The notes: generated from the sequence alone by a model not told the origin. 64,000 nucleotides of DNA from Streptomyces guryensis (GCF_021261325.1 NZ_JAJSBI010000032.1:47626-111625); one strand, 5' to 3'. Shown: positions 17,669 through 41,636, counted from the first letter of the stretch. Numbers and translations: made by a program.

Positions 17669-19399
17669 ATGGCCCGTTCCCTGGTCGACTTACTGACCGA
17701 GCACGCCACCCACCAGCCCGACCGGACCGCATACCGCTACCTCGTCACCGGCGACTGCGACGGAGAGATCCAGGAGATCACCTACGCGTGGCTCGCCCGC
17801 CGTTCCCGCGCCGTCGCCGCCTGGCTGCAGGACCGTGGGCTGACCGGTTCCCGCGCCATGCTGCTGCACCCGCCCGGCCTGGAGTTCATCAGCGGCTACC
17901 TGGGCTGCCTCTCGGCCGGTGTCGTCGCCGTACCCGGCGTGCCCCCGCAGGGCCGGGCACACAACCACCGCGCCCTGACCCGTACGAGGCGCCTGCTGGC
18001 CGACGCGGACGCCAAGGTGATCCTCGGCGGCCGCGAAGTGATCACCGCCCTGGCCGGCCTGGCGGAGCACCTGCCCGAACTGGCCGGCATCGCCTGCGTC
18101 GCTACCGAGGACATCCCCGACGAGGCCGCCGACGCCTGGCGCGCCCCCGGCCTCACCCCCGACTCGGTCGCCTTCCTCCAGTACACCTCCGGCTCCACCT
18201 CCGCCCCCAAGGGCGTGGCCGTCACCCACGGCAACCTGCTCGACAACGAGCGGATCATCACCGAACGGATGGGCCACACCCCCGAGGTCATCGAGGAGTA
18301 CGGCCGGGAACTGATCGTCAGCTGGCTGCCCGTGTACCACGACATGGGCCTCATCGGGCCGGTCCTGAACACCGTCTACCTCGGCCTCACCACCACCCTC
18401 TTCTCCCCGCTGCACTTCCTGCAGCGGCCCGACCGCTGGCTGAAGGCCATCAGTCACTACCGCCCCCACACCAGCGGCGGCCCCAACTTCGCCTACGAAC
18501 TGGGCCTGAAGCACGCCACCGACGAACTCCTCGACAGCCTCGACCTGAGTGCGTGGAAGGTCGCCTTCAACGGCGCCGAACCGATACGCGCCGCCACCCT
18601 GCGCCGCTTCACCGAGACCTTCGCCCCCGCAGGCTTCCGCCGCGAGGCCTTCTACCCCTGCTACGGCCTCGCCGAGGCGACCGTGATGGTCACCGGCGCC
18701 TCCGTGGACGCCCCGCCGACTCTCCTCACCGCCGAGAACCTCGGCCCGTACGGGGACGGGGCGGACGCCGCCGCGGTCGGCTGCGGGCGCCCCGGCCCCG
18801 GCCTCACGGTGACGATCGCGGACCCCGAACAGGCCACGGAACTCCCCGAGGGCCAGGTCGGCGAGATCTGGGTGAGCGGTGCGAGCGTCGCGAAGGGCTA
18901 CTGGCGCAACACCCTGGCCACCCGCGAAACCTTCCGCGCCACCCTGACCGGCCGGGAAGGCCGCTTCCTGCGCACTGGCGACCTCGGATTCCTGCGCGAC
19001 GGCGAGCTCTTCGTCACCGGCCGCAGGAAGGACCTGATCGTCATCGACGGACGCAACCACTACCCGCAGGACCTGGAACTCTCCGCCGAGATGTGCCACC
19101 CGGCCCTGCGTCCCGGCTGCACCGCCGCCTTCTCCGTCCCCGTCGCCGAAGGAGTCGAAGGCGAGCAGGTCGTCCTCGTCGCCGAGGTGGCGCCGGACGC
19201 CGCGGGCGACTCGGAGAAGATCACCGATCTGATCCGCTGTGCGCTCGGCGAGGCCCACGGAGTCTCCGTACGCGACGTCGTCCTGGTGCACCCCGGCACG
19301 ATCCCCAAGACGTCCAGCGGGAAGATCCAGCGCCACGCGACCCGGGCCGCCCACCTGGCCGGCGCCCTCTCCTCGGTCACCGCACCCGCCGCGCGCTGA
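17669..19399 (+). CDS. Fatty acyl-AMP ligase (FAAL)
   Basis: A 576-aa adenylate-forming enzyme of the FAAL type. It activates a free fatty acid as acyl-AMP and passes it to an acyl carrier protein rather than to CoA. The ATP loop YTSGSTSAPKGVAVTHGN starts near residue 172. WLPVYHDMGLIG, NFAYELGL, FYPCYGLAEATV, RTGDLGFL and KDLIVIDGRNHYPQDLE follow in FAAL order, and the C-terminal lysine lies in IPKTSSGKIQR. The first gene of the operon, it precedes a PKS that opens with a carrier domain, the expected acceptor. Codon 8 is TTA, so translation should depend on the bldA tRNA. Confidence 0.95.
   Translation: MARSLVDLLTEHATHQPDRTAYRYLVTGDCDGEIQEITYAWLARRSRAVAAWLQDRGLTGSRAMLLHPPGLEFISGYLGCLSAGVVAVPGVPPQGRAHNHRALTRTRRLLADADAKVILGGREVITALAGLAEHLPELAGIACVATEDIPDEAADAWRAPGLTPDSVAFLQYTSGSTSAPKGVAVTHGNLLDNERIITERMGHTPEVIEEYGRELIVSWLPVYHDMGLIGPVLNTVYLGLTTTLFSPLHFLQRPDRWLKAISHYRPHTSGGPNFAYELGLKHATDELLDSLDLSAWKVAFNGAEPIRAATLRRFTETFAPAGFRREAFYPCYGLAEATVMVTGASVDAPPTLLTAENLGPYGDGADAAAVGCGRPGPGLTVTIADPEQATELPEGQVGEIWVSGASVAKGYWRNTLATRETFRATLTGREGRFLRTGDLGFLRDGELFVTGRRKDLIVIDGRNHYPQDLELSAEMCHPALRPGCTAAFSVPVAEGVEGEQVVLVAEVAPDAAGDSEKITDLIRCALGEAHGVSVRDVVLVHPGTIPKTSSGKIQRHATRAAHLAGALSSVTAPAAR
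17690..17692 (+). promoter_or_regulatory. TTA codon (bldA control point) in FAAL
   Basis: The codons read ATG GCC CGT TCC CTG GTC GAC TTA. TTA is the rarest codon in Streptomyces and needs the developmentally controlled leucyl-tRNA of bldA. I noticed no other in-frame TTA in this operon. Its position at codon 8 of the chain-loading enzyme would gate the whole pathway. Confidence 0.9.
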
Positions 19400-19550
19400 C
19401 ACCGCCCGTCTCCCCGCGCCGCCGTGCGGCCCAACCCCCGTACATCGCCTGTCCGTTCGGCCGATCAGGGCGCTGTCACGTCTCCACACCGGCCGAATCG
19501 CCCGTACGGAAAAACACACCGAGCCCGAGTTCACGAGGACACCTGCCCAG

Positions 19551-33764
<14,214 letters not shown>

Positions 33765-33833
33765 CCAGGGGCGAAGCAGTGAGCAAGAGGAACGGGACCG
33801 CGGAGATGGCTGCGGACATGCTGAAGGGCACTC

Positions 33834-36230
33834 ATGCGTGAGATGAACGAGGACACCTCGGTGGACGCCGGCCGGCGGGCGACGGCGGAGTCGATAGAGT
33901 GCGGCGGAGGCGGACTCAGCGTCAGCGACCTGCTGGCGAAGGTCATGCCGGCTTCCGTGCCTGCGCCCTCCGCCGCAGCCGCGGACGGGCCGCCCGACAC
34001 GGACCTGCCCGCGCCGGCGCCCCCGTCCCCGGACATCGACGCGCTGGCCGCCGTCATCGCCGCGGCGGCCGGCCGCCATCTGCCCGAGGGACACCTGTCG
34101 CCGGACACCGACTTCTTCGACGCGGGCGGCAGTTCCGTGAACGCGGTGGAACTCGTGGCGGAGCTGGAGGAGGAACTGGGCATCGAGGTCGATCTGGACG
34201 AGGTGTTCGCCGACGCCCGCCCGAGCAGCCTCGCCCGCAGGTGGGCACGTATCCCCGGAATCAGGGCCGTAACGACGACGGCGACCGCAGTCGGACGACC
34301 GGCGGCCCGGACGCCCACCGCGCTGCCCGTCCCATCCCCTGGCACGCCACCGCGCCCCGCCGCACGGTTCCCCGAGCGCGCGCACGCGCCGCACACCACC
34401 GCCCGCCGCGAAGACCTCGACCAGATCCTGGCCGACCTCGCCCTGGCCGACCACCTCCCCTTCGTCGCCGCTCCCGAGGCCCTGCCGCCCCGCCGGATCC
34501 TCCTCACCGGCGCGACCGGCTTCCTGGGCAGCCATATGCTCCTGGACCTGTTGCGCCACAGCGACGCCCAGGTGTACTGCCTGGTCCGCGCCGCCGACGA
34601 GGAAGCGGCCGAGATCCGGCTCGGGGAGGCCCTGCGCGGCTACCGGCTGCCCTGGTCGTCGGAGGTCCGCCGCCGCATCACCGTGCTGCCGGGCGACATC
34701 CGCAGCCCCCGACTGGGCCTCAGTGAGGAACTGTGGAACCGGCTCGCCCACGAACTGGACGGCATCGTCGGTGTGGCCGCGGCCGTGGACTTCCTGCGCG
34801 GCTACCAGTCACTGCGCGCGAGCAACGTCCTGGGCACCCTCGCCCTGGCCGAACTGGCGGCGGCCGGCCGGCCCAAACCCCTGCACCACATCTCCTCCAT
34901 CGCCGTCTTCAACGAGGTCGGCATCACCTCCATGGGCGAGGACGACCCCTTGGCCCACGCCGACCGCCTCATCGCGGGCTACGACCAGACCAAGTGGGCC
35001 GCGGAGGTCGCCCTGCGCCGCGCCCGCGACCACGGCCTGATCGTCACCGCCCTGCGCCCGGGTGGCATCGGCGGCCACACCAGAACCGGCGCCTACAACC
35101 CCCAGGACCTCTCCAGCGGGCTGGTCTCGGCCTTCGGCCGCTTCCGCACCGTTCCCGCCTTCCGCCACCTCAACGTCGCCCCGGTGGACTGGGTCAGCCG
35201 GGTCGCGGTCGGCATCGTCTGCGAACCCGACGCCTGGGGTTACGACTACAACCTCACCGGCGTACCCAACACGCTCGACGACGTCGTACAGGACATGGCC
35301 CTGGGCGGCATGCACGTGTGCGTCAAGGACTGGGACGACTGGCGCACCGACACGCTGGCCTGCCTGCAGGCCGAACCGATACCCGAACTGGCCTTCCTGT
35401 CCCGGGTGTTGCAGAGCCCCACAGCGCTGAAGCTGTGCGAGGCGACACTCAAGGGACCGGCGGCCACCGGTGAACGCACCGCCCACCTCGTCGAGGCCCT
35501 CGGCCTGCCGCCGGCCACCCGCTACGACGCCCGCGCACAGCTCAAGACGTTCGAGCGGCTGGCGGGCGACGGCCTGGCGCGGCTGCCGCACAAGGACGAC
35601 CAGCCCTACCTTTGGTTCACCGAGACCACCGAGGGCCACGTGGGCCCCGTCAAAGGCACCGCCGACACGCCCTGCTCGACGACCCTCACCCTCTCCATCG
35701 CGAGCATGCACCAGCTGGTCACCGAACGCCGCATCGACGTACGCGGGCAACTCGCCTGCCCTGCCGCACACCCCGGCCCCCTCACCGTGGAGCGCGGCGA
35801 CGTGTGGATCCGCCCCGAGGAGGGCATCCCCGAACGCCACGGACTGACCCACCAACTGCTGCGCTACCGGCTGCTGTTGCGCGACACGGACGGCGGGACC
35901 TGGTGGCTGGAGGGCCGCAAGCACGCGCGCGCCCGACGCGACGTCTGGCGCCAGACCCGCGCCCTGAGCGTCGAGATCGGACGTGAGGGCGAACCCGCCT
36001 CCCTGACCGGCGAGTTGGTCGTTCCCGCGGACAGTTACGTACGCGACCAGATCGACGGCATCAAAGTCGACCCCCGTCTCACCGGCCGGGAGCAGCGCGC
36101 CGCCAAGCTGACCTGGCTCGCCTGGTTCGGCCTCCAGATGGGCCGCGGCCTGCTCGGCCCCTTCACCCGGGCCGCCGCGGACCTCCTCGACCTGCGCCGC
36201 ACCCAGAACCCCACGGAGCACAGCCGATGA
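33834..36230 (+). CDS. ACP-thioester reductase with extra C-terminal domain
   Basis: A 798-aa protein. After a disordered leader it has a carrier domain (about 65-140, S100 in DAGGSSVNAVEL), a Pro/Ala linker, and an extended SDR thioester reductase (about 218-590). NADP loop LLTGATGFLGSH, Ser pair in HHISSIAVF (354-355) and YxxxK in GYDQTKW (Y383, K387) are intact. Such domains release carrier-bound chains as aldehydes or alcohols. Residues about 605-798 form a beta-rich domain ending in a hydrophobic helix, recalling the segment between the GMC and hydrolase parts of cholesterol-oxidase-like multidomain proteins. AAGGG lies 7 bases before the ATG. It overlaps the next gene by 4 bp. Confidence 0.9.
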   Translation: MREMNEDTSVDAGRRATAESIECGGGGLSVSDLLAKVMPASVPAPSAAAADGPPDTDLPAPAPPSPDIDALAAVIAAAAGRHLPEGHLSPDTDFFDAGGSSVNAVELVAELEEELGIEVDLDEVFADARPSSLARRWARIPGIRAVTTTATAVGRPAARTPTALPVPSPGTPPRPAARFPERAHAPHTTARREDLDQILADLALADHLPFVAAPEALPPRRILLTGATGFLGSHMLLDLLRHSDAQVYCLVRAADEEAAEIRLGEALRGYRLPWSSEVRRRITVLPGDIRSPRLGLSEELWNRLAHELDGIVGVAAAVDFLRGYQSLRASNVLGTLALAELAAAGRPKPLHHISSIAVFNEVGITSMGEDDPLAHADRLIAGYDQTKWAAEVALRRARDHGLIVTALRPGGIGGHTRTGAYNPQDLSSGLVSAFGRFRTVPAFRHLNVAPVDWVSRVAVGIVCEPDAWGYDYNLTGVPNTLDDVVQDMALGGMHVCVKDWDDWRTDTLACLQAEPIPELAFLSRVLQSPTALKLCEATLKGPAATGERTAHLVEALGLPPATRYDARAQLKTFERLAGDGLARLPHKDDQPYLWFTETTEGHVGPVKGTADTPCSTTLTLSIASMHQLVTERRIDVRGQLACPAAHPGPLTVERGDVWIRPEEGIPERHGLTHQLLRYRLLLRDTDGGTWWLEGRKHARARRDVWRQTRALSVEIGREGEPASLTGELVVPADSYVRDQIDGIKVDPRLTGREQRAAKLTWLAWFGLQMGRGLLGPFTRAAADLLDLRRTQNPTEHSR

Positions 36231-37366
36231 TCTTCAAGGCGACGAAACCCGCCCCCCGGCCGGCCCTCCGCAAGGTCAGAACCACCACGACCCTGCGCCC
36301 CCTCCACCACCGCCTCGACCCGCATACCGTCGAGGAGATCCCCTTCCAGGCGCCGGACGGCGTCCGCCTCGGTCTGACCCGCATCGACACCGGCGAGCCC
36401 GACCGCCCCGCCGTGCTTCTGCTGCACGGACACACGGCCTCCGCCGACATGTTCCTGCTGCCCGAGATCCGCAACCTCGTCGACGTCCTGCTCGACGACG
36501 GCTACGAGCCGTGGCTGCTGGACTGGCGCGGCAGCTGCCGACTCCCGTACAACGCCACCGGCCAGAAATACACCTACGACGACGTCGCCCTGTACGACAT
36601 CCCCGCAGCCGTCTCCCACATCCGGGCCCGCATCGGCGAGGACCGCCCGCTGTTCGCCGTGGCCCACTGCATCGGCGCCCTCACCCTGTCGCTGAGCATG
36701 ACGGCCGGCCTGGTCCCGGGCCTGGCGGGCGTGGTCGCGCAGGGCGTGTTCCTGACGCCGAAACTCGGCGGCCGCACCTCGCTGCGGATGTCCCTGGCCG
36801 GAGAACTGCTGAAGTCCCGCCTCGACCACATCCCCGTCGATTTCCGCACCGTGGGCCTGCGGTCCAAGTACACGCCCCTGTTCGCACTGGCCTCCCGCAG
36901 GGCGAGCTGCCCGGACCCCACCTGCCAGATCCTGCACCACTCGGCGTGGGGCACCGGCGCCTCGCTCTTCGTCCACGAGCACCTGACCGAGACCACCCAC
37001 AACCGGCTGGCCGAACTCCTCGGCCCCGCCCCCCTGTGGATCCTGCCCCACCTGCGCCGCATCGAACTGGCCCGCACCGTGGTCCGCTGGCACGACACCG
37101 ACCACCGCTACGCGGCCCTGCCCCCCAACGCCCTGGACGCGGCCGGCAGCATCGACGCCCCGCTCCTGCTCCTGGCAGGCAGCGACAACGGCCTCTGGCT
37201 GGACTCCCAGCAGCTCTGCGCCGACGTCCTCGCCCGCCGCCACCCGCACCTGGACGTGACCTGCACCGAGATCCCCGGCTACGGCCACCTGGACACCTTC
37301 CTCGGCCGGGGCGCCGCCCTCGACGTCTTCGGGCACATCCTCGACTTCCTCGCCCGACGGCGGTGA
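36227..37366 (+). CDS. Alpha/beta hydrolase with Cys in the nucleophile elbow
   Basis: A 379-aa alpha/beta hydrolase. The oxyanion segment is LLLHGHTASADMF. The nucleophile elbow reads AHCIGAL, with C148 in place of Ser. The acid is probably in LAGSDNGLW and the His in GYGHLDTF. The fold and Cys elbow resemble the C-terminal hydrolase part of GMC-oxidoreductase/hydrolase multidomain proteins. The start overlaps the reductase stop as ATGA, so the two are translationally coupled and probably act together. A Cys nucleophile would also suit acyl transfer; the reaction is unknown. Confidence 0.88.
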   Translation: MIFKATKPAPRPALRKVRTTTTLRPLHHRLDPHTVEEIPFQAPDGVRLGLTRIDTGEPDRPAVLLLHGHTASADMFLLPEIRNLVDVLLDDGYEPWLLDWRGSCRLPYNATGQKYTYDDVALYDIPAAVSHIRARIGEDRPLFAVAHCIGALTLSLSMTAGLVPGLAGVVAQGVFLTPKLGGRTSLRMSLAGELLKSRLDHIPVDFRTVGLRSKYTPLFALASRRASCPDPTCQILHHSAWGTGASLFVHEHLTETTHNRLAELLGPAPLWILPHLRRIELARTVVRWHDTDHRYAALPPNALDAAGSIDAPLLLLAGSDNGLWLDSQQLCADVLARRHPHLDVTCTEIPGYGHLDTFLGRGAALDVFGHILDFLARRR

Positions 37367-37426
37367 CGAGGGCCCCGACGACCGCTAGCGTACTCGCCAG
37401 TAACCGGACCGTATCCAGGAGGCACC

Positions 37427-38209
37427 ATGCCGCAGCTCGAAGTCGCCGGCGCAGCCCTGACCTACGACGACGAGGGCCCCCGCGACGGCGACGGCGTGCC
37501 CCTGGTGTTCATCCACGGCTGGACGGCCAACCGCCACCGCTGGGACCACCAGATGACGCACTTCGCCCAGCAGCGCCGGGTGATCCGCCTCGATCTGCGC
37601 GGCCACGGCGAGAGCAGCGGCGCGGGGGTGCGCACCGTCGCGGAACTGGCCACCGACGTGCTCGCCCTCCTCGACCACCTGGAGGTCGAAAGGGCAGTCC
37701 TCGTGGGCCACTCGATGGGCGGCATGATCGCGCAGACCATCACCCTCGACCACCCCGAGCGCGTCGAGCGTCTGGTGCTGGTCGACTCCATCGCCCGCAT
37801 GACCTACAGCCGCGGCCGGGGCCTGCTCATGGCAGCCTCGACACTCGTCCCCTACAAGCTGTTCGTCGCCACCAACATCCAGCGCGCCTTCGCCCCCGGC
37901 CACCCCCGCGACGAGGTCCGCGCCTGCATCAAGGCCTCCGCCGCCACCCCGCGCGAGGTCGTCATGACGCTCTACGGCGCCATGCGCGCCTTCGACGTCC
38001 TGGACCGCGTCGGCGAGATCCGCATACCCACCCTCCTGATCCACGGCTACCACGACATCCAGCTGCCGCTGCGGCAGATGCTGCGCATGGCCAAGGCCTG
38101 TCCGGACGCCGAGGTCCGCATCATCGACGCCGGCCACGAACTGCCGGTGGAGAAGCCGGCCGAACTGACCGCGGCCCTCGACCGGTTCCTGATCCCCGCC
38201 CGCGGGTGA
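37427..38209 (+). CDS. Alpha/beta fold hydrolase (classical Ser triad)
   Basis: A 260-aa alpha/beta hydrolase of the epoxide hydrolase/BioH-like group. It has FIHGWTANRHRWD for the oxyanion hole, GHSMGGMIAQ with nucleophile S96, the acid near HGYHDIQLP, and DAGHELPVEKP with the catalytic His. CCAGGAGGCACC precedes the ATG. It lies 60 bp after the Cys-type hydrolase and is the last gene of the polyketide operon, ending 6 bp before the convergent DoxX gene. Possible roles are editing or maturation of the lipid product. It contrasts with its Cys-containing neighbour. Confidence 0.88.
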   Translation: MPQLEVAGAALTYDDEGPRDGDGVPLVFIHGWTANRHRWDHQMTHFAQQRRVIRLDLRGHGESSGAGVRTVAELATDVLALLDHLEVERAVLVGHSMGGMIAQTITLDHPERVERLVLVDSIARMTYSRGRGLLMAASTLVPYKLFVATNIQRAFAPGHPRDEVRACIKASAATPREVVMTLYGAMRAFDVLDRVGEIRIPTLLIHGYHDIQLPLRQMLRMAKACPDAEVRIIDAGHELPVEKPAELTAALDRFLIPARG

Positions 38210-38214
38210 GGTGA

Positions 38215-38748
38215 TCAGCGGGCCAGCCTGGCCCTGGCAGAGCCGACCGCCGCTGCGGGCCGCGCCGTGGCCCGCACGGACCGCCGTACCAGATGGGCCT
38301 CGCGCCGCAGGTCATGGGCGGCGTGACGGCCACGCCACGCCAGCGAGGGGGCGCCCGCGGTGTCGTCGGCGGCGATCAGCAGACCGCCGAGCATCGACAG
38401 GTTCTTCAGGAAGTGGATGCGCTGCTGGGCGCGCTCCTCGGGGTCCTCCGCCTCCCAGAAACGATGACCCGCGAGCGTCGTCGGCACCAGCGTGGCCGAG
38501 ATGGCCAGCGCGGCGGGCCGGGGAAGACGGCCGCTGCCCAGCAGCAGACCCGCCACCACCTGCACGGCCCCGTTGATCCGTACGACGTGCTCGGTGCGGT
38601 CCGGCAGGGCGTCGACCCGCTCGGTGACCGGCTGGACGACGGGCTCGGCCACCGGCGCCACCTCCTCGGGAGCGCGCAGTGTGTTCAGACCACCGGACAC
38701 GAACATGGAGGCGAGCATGGGGCGGCCGACCAGACGCAGAAGACTCAT
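38215..38748 (-). CDS. DoxX family membrane protein
   Basis: A 177-aa protein starting MSLLRLVGRPMLASMFVSGG, the typical DoxX opening, with three to four hydrophobic helices and a basic C-terminal tail. DoxX-type proteins are linked to membrane redox homeostasis, but this one has no recognisable redox partner nearby. It is convergent with the polyketide operon and marks its right edge. Confidence 0.83.
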   Translation of the reverse strand: MSLLRLVGRPMLASMFVSGGLNTLRAPEEVAPVAEPVVQPVTERVDALPDRTEHVVRINGAVQVVAGLLLGSGRLPRPAALAISATLVPTTLAGHRFWEAEDPEERAQQRIHFLKNLSMLGGLLIAADDTAGAPSLAWRGRHAAHDLRREAHLVRRSVRATARPAAAVGSARARLAR

Positions 38749-38915
38749 GACCCTCTCCCAGGGGTGGGTGCGTGCAGAGACCCCCCGGGTTCCCGCGCCG
38801 CTGTGGTCGATGCCACGTCACCGGACCGGATGCGGGCATGTCCCTTCCGCCGCCCCGCGGGCTACCGTCTTTCACAAGCCCCAGATCTCTCCCACGCAGT
38901 ACGGACGGCCCCGCA

Positions 38916-39437
38916 GTGCTCGCAGACCTCTCCCCGCTCATCGCGGCGACCTCCCAGTGGCTGACCTGCGCCTACCCCTCCGGCGGCGGTGCACTGGCCT
39001 CGGCCCTGTGCGAGGTGCAGGCCCGCCAGGCGGTGACGGTCGCGGCATGGCTGCGCTACCCCACCCCGGTGGACGCCGCCTTGGTCGGCATGGCGGGCCC
39101 CGGAGGATCCGCCCGGCTCGACTGGATCGCCGGCGCGGACGACGCCACCGACCACGACACGGACGCCCATGCCTGGCGCACCTGGGTCGACGAGGTGGTG
39201 GCCAGCTGGGCGGCCTGTCTGCTGAGCGACCCGGAACTGGCCGGCCGCGCGGTGGCCGCCGTCGCCGAGGGCAGCCACGGCGCAGCAACGCCCGTCACGT
39301 TCCGGCGCCTGGTCGCGCCCGACGAGAACGACCGGCGCGCGGCGGCCCTGCTGCGCCACCCCGACCTGCTCGCCCCGGTGACCGCGCTCCACCAGGACCA
39401 GCTGATGAACCTGCTCCAGCCTGCACAGCCGGTGTGA
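38916..39437 (+). CDS. Conserved hypothetical protein
   Basis: An approximately 173-aa cytoplasmic protein without recognised domains. It is rich in Ala, Asp and Trp (WLRYPTP, WRTWVDEVVASWAACLL). I chose the GTG at 38916 because the upstream extension is Pro/Arg/Ser rich; the ATG at 38838 is in frame and possible. No clear ribosome site decides. Function unknown. Confidence 0.55.
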   Translation: MLADLSPLIAATSQWLTCAYPSGGGALASALCEVQARQAVTVAAWLRYPTPVDAALVGMAGPGGSARLDWIAGADDATDHDTDAHAWRTWVDEVVASWAACLLSDPELAGRAVAAVAEGSHGAATPVTFRRLVAPDENDRRAAALLRHPDLLAPVTALHQDQLMNLLQPAQPV

Positions 39438-39470
39438 GAGCCACCCCCCTGGGGGTGCCGGGCGACCCCG

Positions 39471-40034
39471 TCAGGCGTGCTTGCCCCGCCCGCTCAGCAC
39501 GTCCCGCACCCGGTCGACCAGTCCGGCCCCCGGCGCCAGCAGCTTGTTGGCCGGAGGGGTGTCCGGTGCTGAGGGGTGCGGCCGGGTCGGCGCCAGTTTC
39601 TTCGCCTGGCGGACCTTGTCCCCCAGCTTGTCGAGTGTCTCCGCCGTGCATGCCGTGCGCAGCTGGGGGAAGAGGTTCTCCTCCTCGTCGGCGATGTGCG
39701 CGCGGACCTCGCTCATCAGCCTCCCGACGAGACGGTCGAACTCGGCGTCGCCCGCCTCGCAGCTCTCCAGGTCCTTCATGATCTGCTCGGCCCCGGCGTG
39801 GTCCTCGATCTCCCTGTCCGCCATGGTATTCCCGTTGACCAGGTGCTCCCGCACCGCCGGATAGAGGTACTCCTCCTCGGCCACCGAGTGCCGGACGAGC
39901 TCCATCGTGGCCTGGTCGGCGTACACCTTGCGCACCTTGTCACCGGACGGCAGTGCCTCGATCCGGCCGAAGAGCTCCTCGACCTCCCGGTGATCGGTCA
40001 TCAGCTCGTCGATGACGTTTCCACCGTGTCCCAT
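39471..40034 (-). CDS. Hemerythrin HHE domain protein
   Basis: A 187-aa protein with two cation-binding HHE helices pairs: MTDHREVEELF, HSVAEEEYLYPAV, DREIEDHAGAEQIMKDLE and VRAHIADEEENLFPQL. These His/Glu positions match non-heme di-iron HHE proteins that bind oxygen, NO or iron. A basic Pro-rich tail of about 45 residues follows. The ATG at MGHGGNVID is used; the frame upstream is not protein-like. It is divergent from the M20 gene. Confidence 0.85.
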   Translation of the reverse strand: MGHGGNVIDELMTDHREVEELFGRIEALPSGDKVRKVYADQATMELVRHSVAEEEYLYPAVREHLVNGNTMADREIEDHAGAEQIMKDLESCEAGDAEFDRLVGRLMSEVRAHIADEEENLFPQLRTACTAETLDKLGDKVRQAKKLAPTRPHPSAPDTPPANKLLAPGAGLVDRVRDVLSGRGKHA

Positions 40035-40191
40035 GCCTGTTCGCCTCCAGCCAAGAAGCGGCGGCTCCCCGTCCGGATCCGCCGGGGATCCCGAGTTCCC
40101 CGGCGCCCGGCGGGTTAACGGTGTGGGAGGCCGTCTTGTTGGAACTCGCACAGGAAACACAGACGTACCTGGCAGACCTCGGGAGGCCGGA

Positions 40192-41388
40192 GTGGCAGAC
40201 GCGGTGGACGAGGCGCTCGGACGGGTGGCCGGGGAGGTGGCCCTCCGTGCGGAGCGGCTGTGGGAGATCGCCCTGGCCCTGCACGCCGACCCCGAGTACG
40301 CCTTCGAGGAACACCGGGCGGCGAGGCTGTTGAGCGGTGAGCTCGAACGCGAGGGGTTCACCCTGGAGCGAGACCTCGCCGGACTGCCCACCGCCTTCGC
40401 CGCGCGAGCGGGAACCGTCCGTCGGCCGGCGGTGGCCTTCCTCCTGGAGTACGACGCCCTGCCCGGGCTGGGGCACGCCTGCGGCCACAACCTGATCGCC
40501 GCGGCCGGCCTGGGCGCCGCCCTCGCGGCACGGGCCGTCCTGGGGGACGGCGCAGGGGCCGTATGGGCCGTGGGCACGCCCGCGGAGGAGGGCGGCGGCG
40601 GCAAGGTCGCCGAGACCGAGGCGGGTGTCTTCGACGACGTCGACGCCGCGCTGATGTTCCACCCCGGGGTCCACAGCTGGCAGTGGGCGCCCCTGACCGC
40701 TCAGACGCAGTACCGCATCGGCTTCCACGGCCGCGCGGCGCACCCCACCGGCAACCCCACCGAGGGCATCGACGCCCTCGCGGCCCTCATCCAGCTGTTC
40801 AACTCCCTCGCCGCCATCGGGCGGCGCCTCCCGGAGGGGTCGCATGTCCAGGGAATCGTCACCGACGGCGGCCTGGCGACGAACATCGTCCCCGAGTACG
40901 CGGAAGGCCTCTTCGGCCTGCGTGCCGCCACGACCACCGCTCTGGAGGACCTGGCGGGGGAGGTGCTGACCTGCGCACAGGGCGTGGCCCGCGCCATGGG
41001 CACGACAGTCACCTTCGGGCGGGCCACACCACGCTACGAGCACTTCCGCGACAGCGGTGCCTTGTCAGCACGGTTCGCCCATCATCTGGCCCGCACGGGC
41101 ATCGGCATCACGCCGCGGGCGCCCGGCGTGTACCTGGGCTCGTCGGACATCGGCAACGTCAGCGGACGCGTGCCCGCCATCCACCCGTTCGTCGCGATCA
41201 CGGAGCCGGACGGCTCCGACCACACCCCCGAGTTCGCCACCGCGGCAGCTTCCGACCGCGCCCGTCGCGCGATGCTCGCGGCGACCGAGGCGCTGGCCTG
41301 CACGGCCGTGGAACTGCTGCTGTCGGCAGAACTGCGCGAGCAGGCGTGGCGCGAGCACGGGAGCAGAGCCGCGGTCGCGGCCCGGTGA
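40192..41388 (+). CDS. M20-family amidohydrolase
   Basis: A 398-aa metal-dependent amidohydrolase of the M20D/AbgB-like group. Metal-site blocks are EYDALPGLGHACGHNLI, GTPAEEGGGGKV and FHPGVHSW, followed by the dimerisation domain with HGRAAHPTGNPTEGIDAL. Members cleave N-acyl amino acids, aminobenzoyl-glutamate or small peptides. The GTG at 40192 has GGGAGG directly upstream, which settles the start despite a longer open frame. There are no obvious functional partners beside it. Confidence 0.87.
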   Translation: MADAVDEALGRVAGEVALRAERLWEIALALHADPEYAFEEHRAARLLSGELEREGFTLERDLAGLPTAFAARAGTVRRPAVAFLLEYDALPGLGHACGHNLIAAAGLGAALAARAVLGDGAGAVWAVGTPAEEGGGGKVAETEAGVFDDVDAALMFHPGVHSWQWAPLTAQTQYRIGFHGRAAHPTGNPTEGIDALAALIQLFNSLAAIGRRLPEGSHVQGIVTDGGLATNIVPEYAEGLFGLRAATTTALEDLAGEVLTCAQGVARAMGTTVTFGRATPRYEHFRDSGALSARFAHHLARTGIGITPRAPGVYLGSSDIGNVSGRVPAIHPFVAITEPDGSDHTPEFATAAASDRARRAMLAATEALACTAVELLLSAELREQAWREHGSRAAVAAR

Positions 41389-41636
41389 TGACGCCCGTCT
41401 GCCATGACGCCGTGCTCGTTCCCCATGCGTCTTCCCGCAAGGCCGCGCCTGCTCCAGGCCCGCCTGCCGCAGCCACCGAACGAGCCGGTCGCACGCGTGG
41501 CGGCCCGCCCTGCGCGCCGCAGCTCTGGACGCCCCTGACGCAGGCGCCGCGACGGGCGCTCGATGTGCGCAACTGACACGGCATCGGGCCCGCACCATGC
41601 GCGGACCCGATGTCGGCAGCAGTGGTGCAGTCGGCG

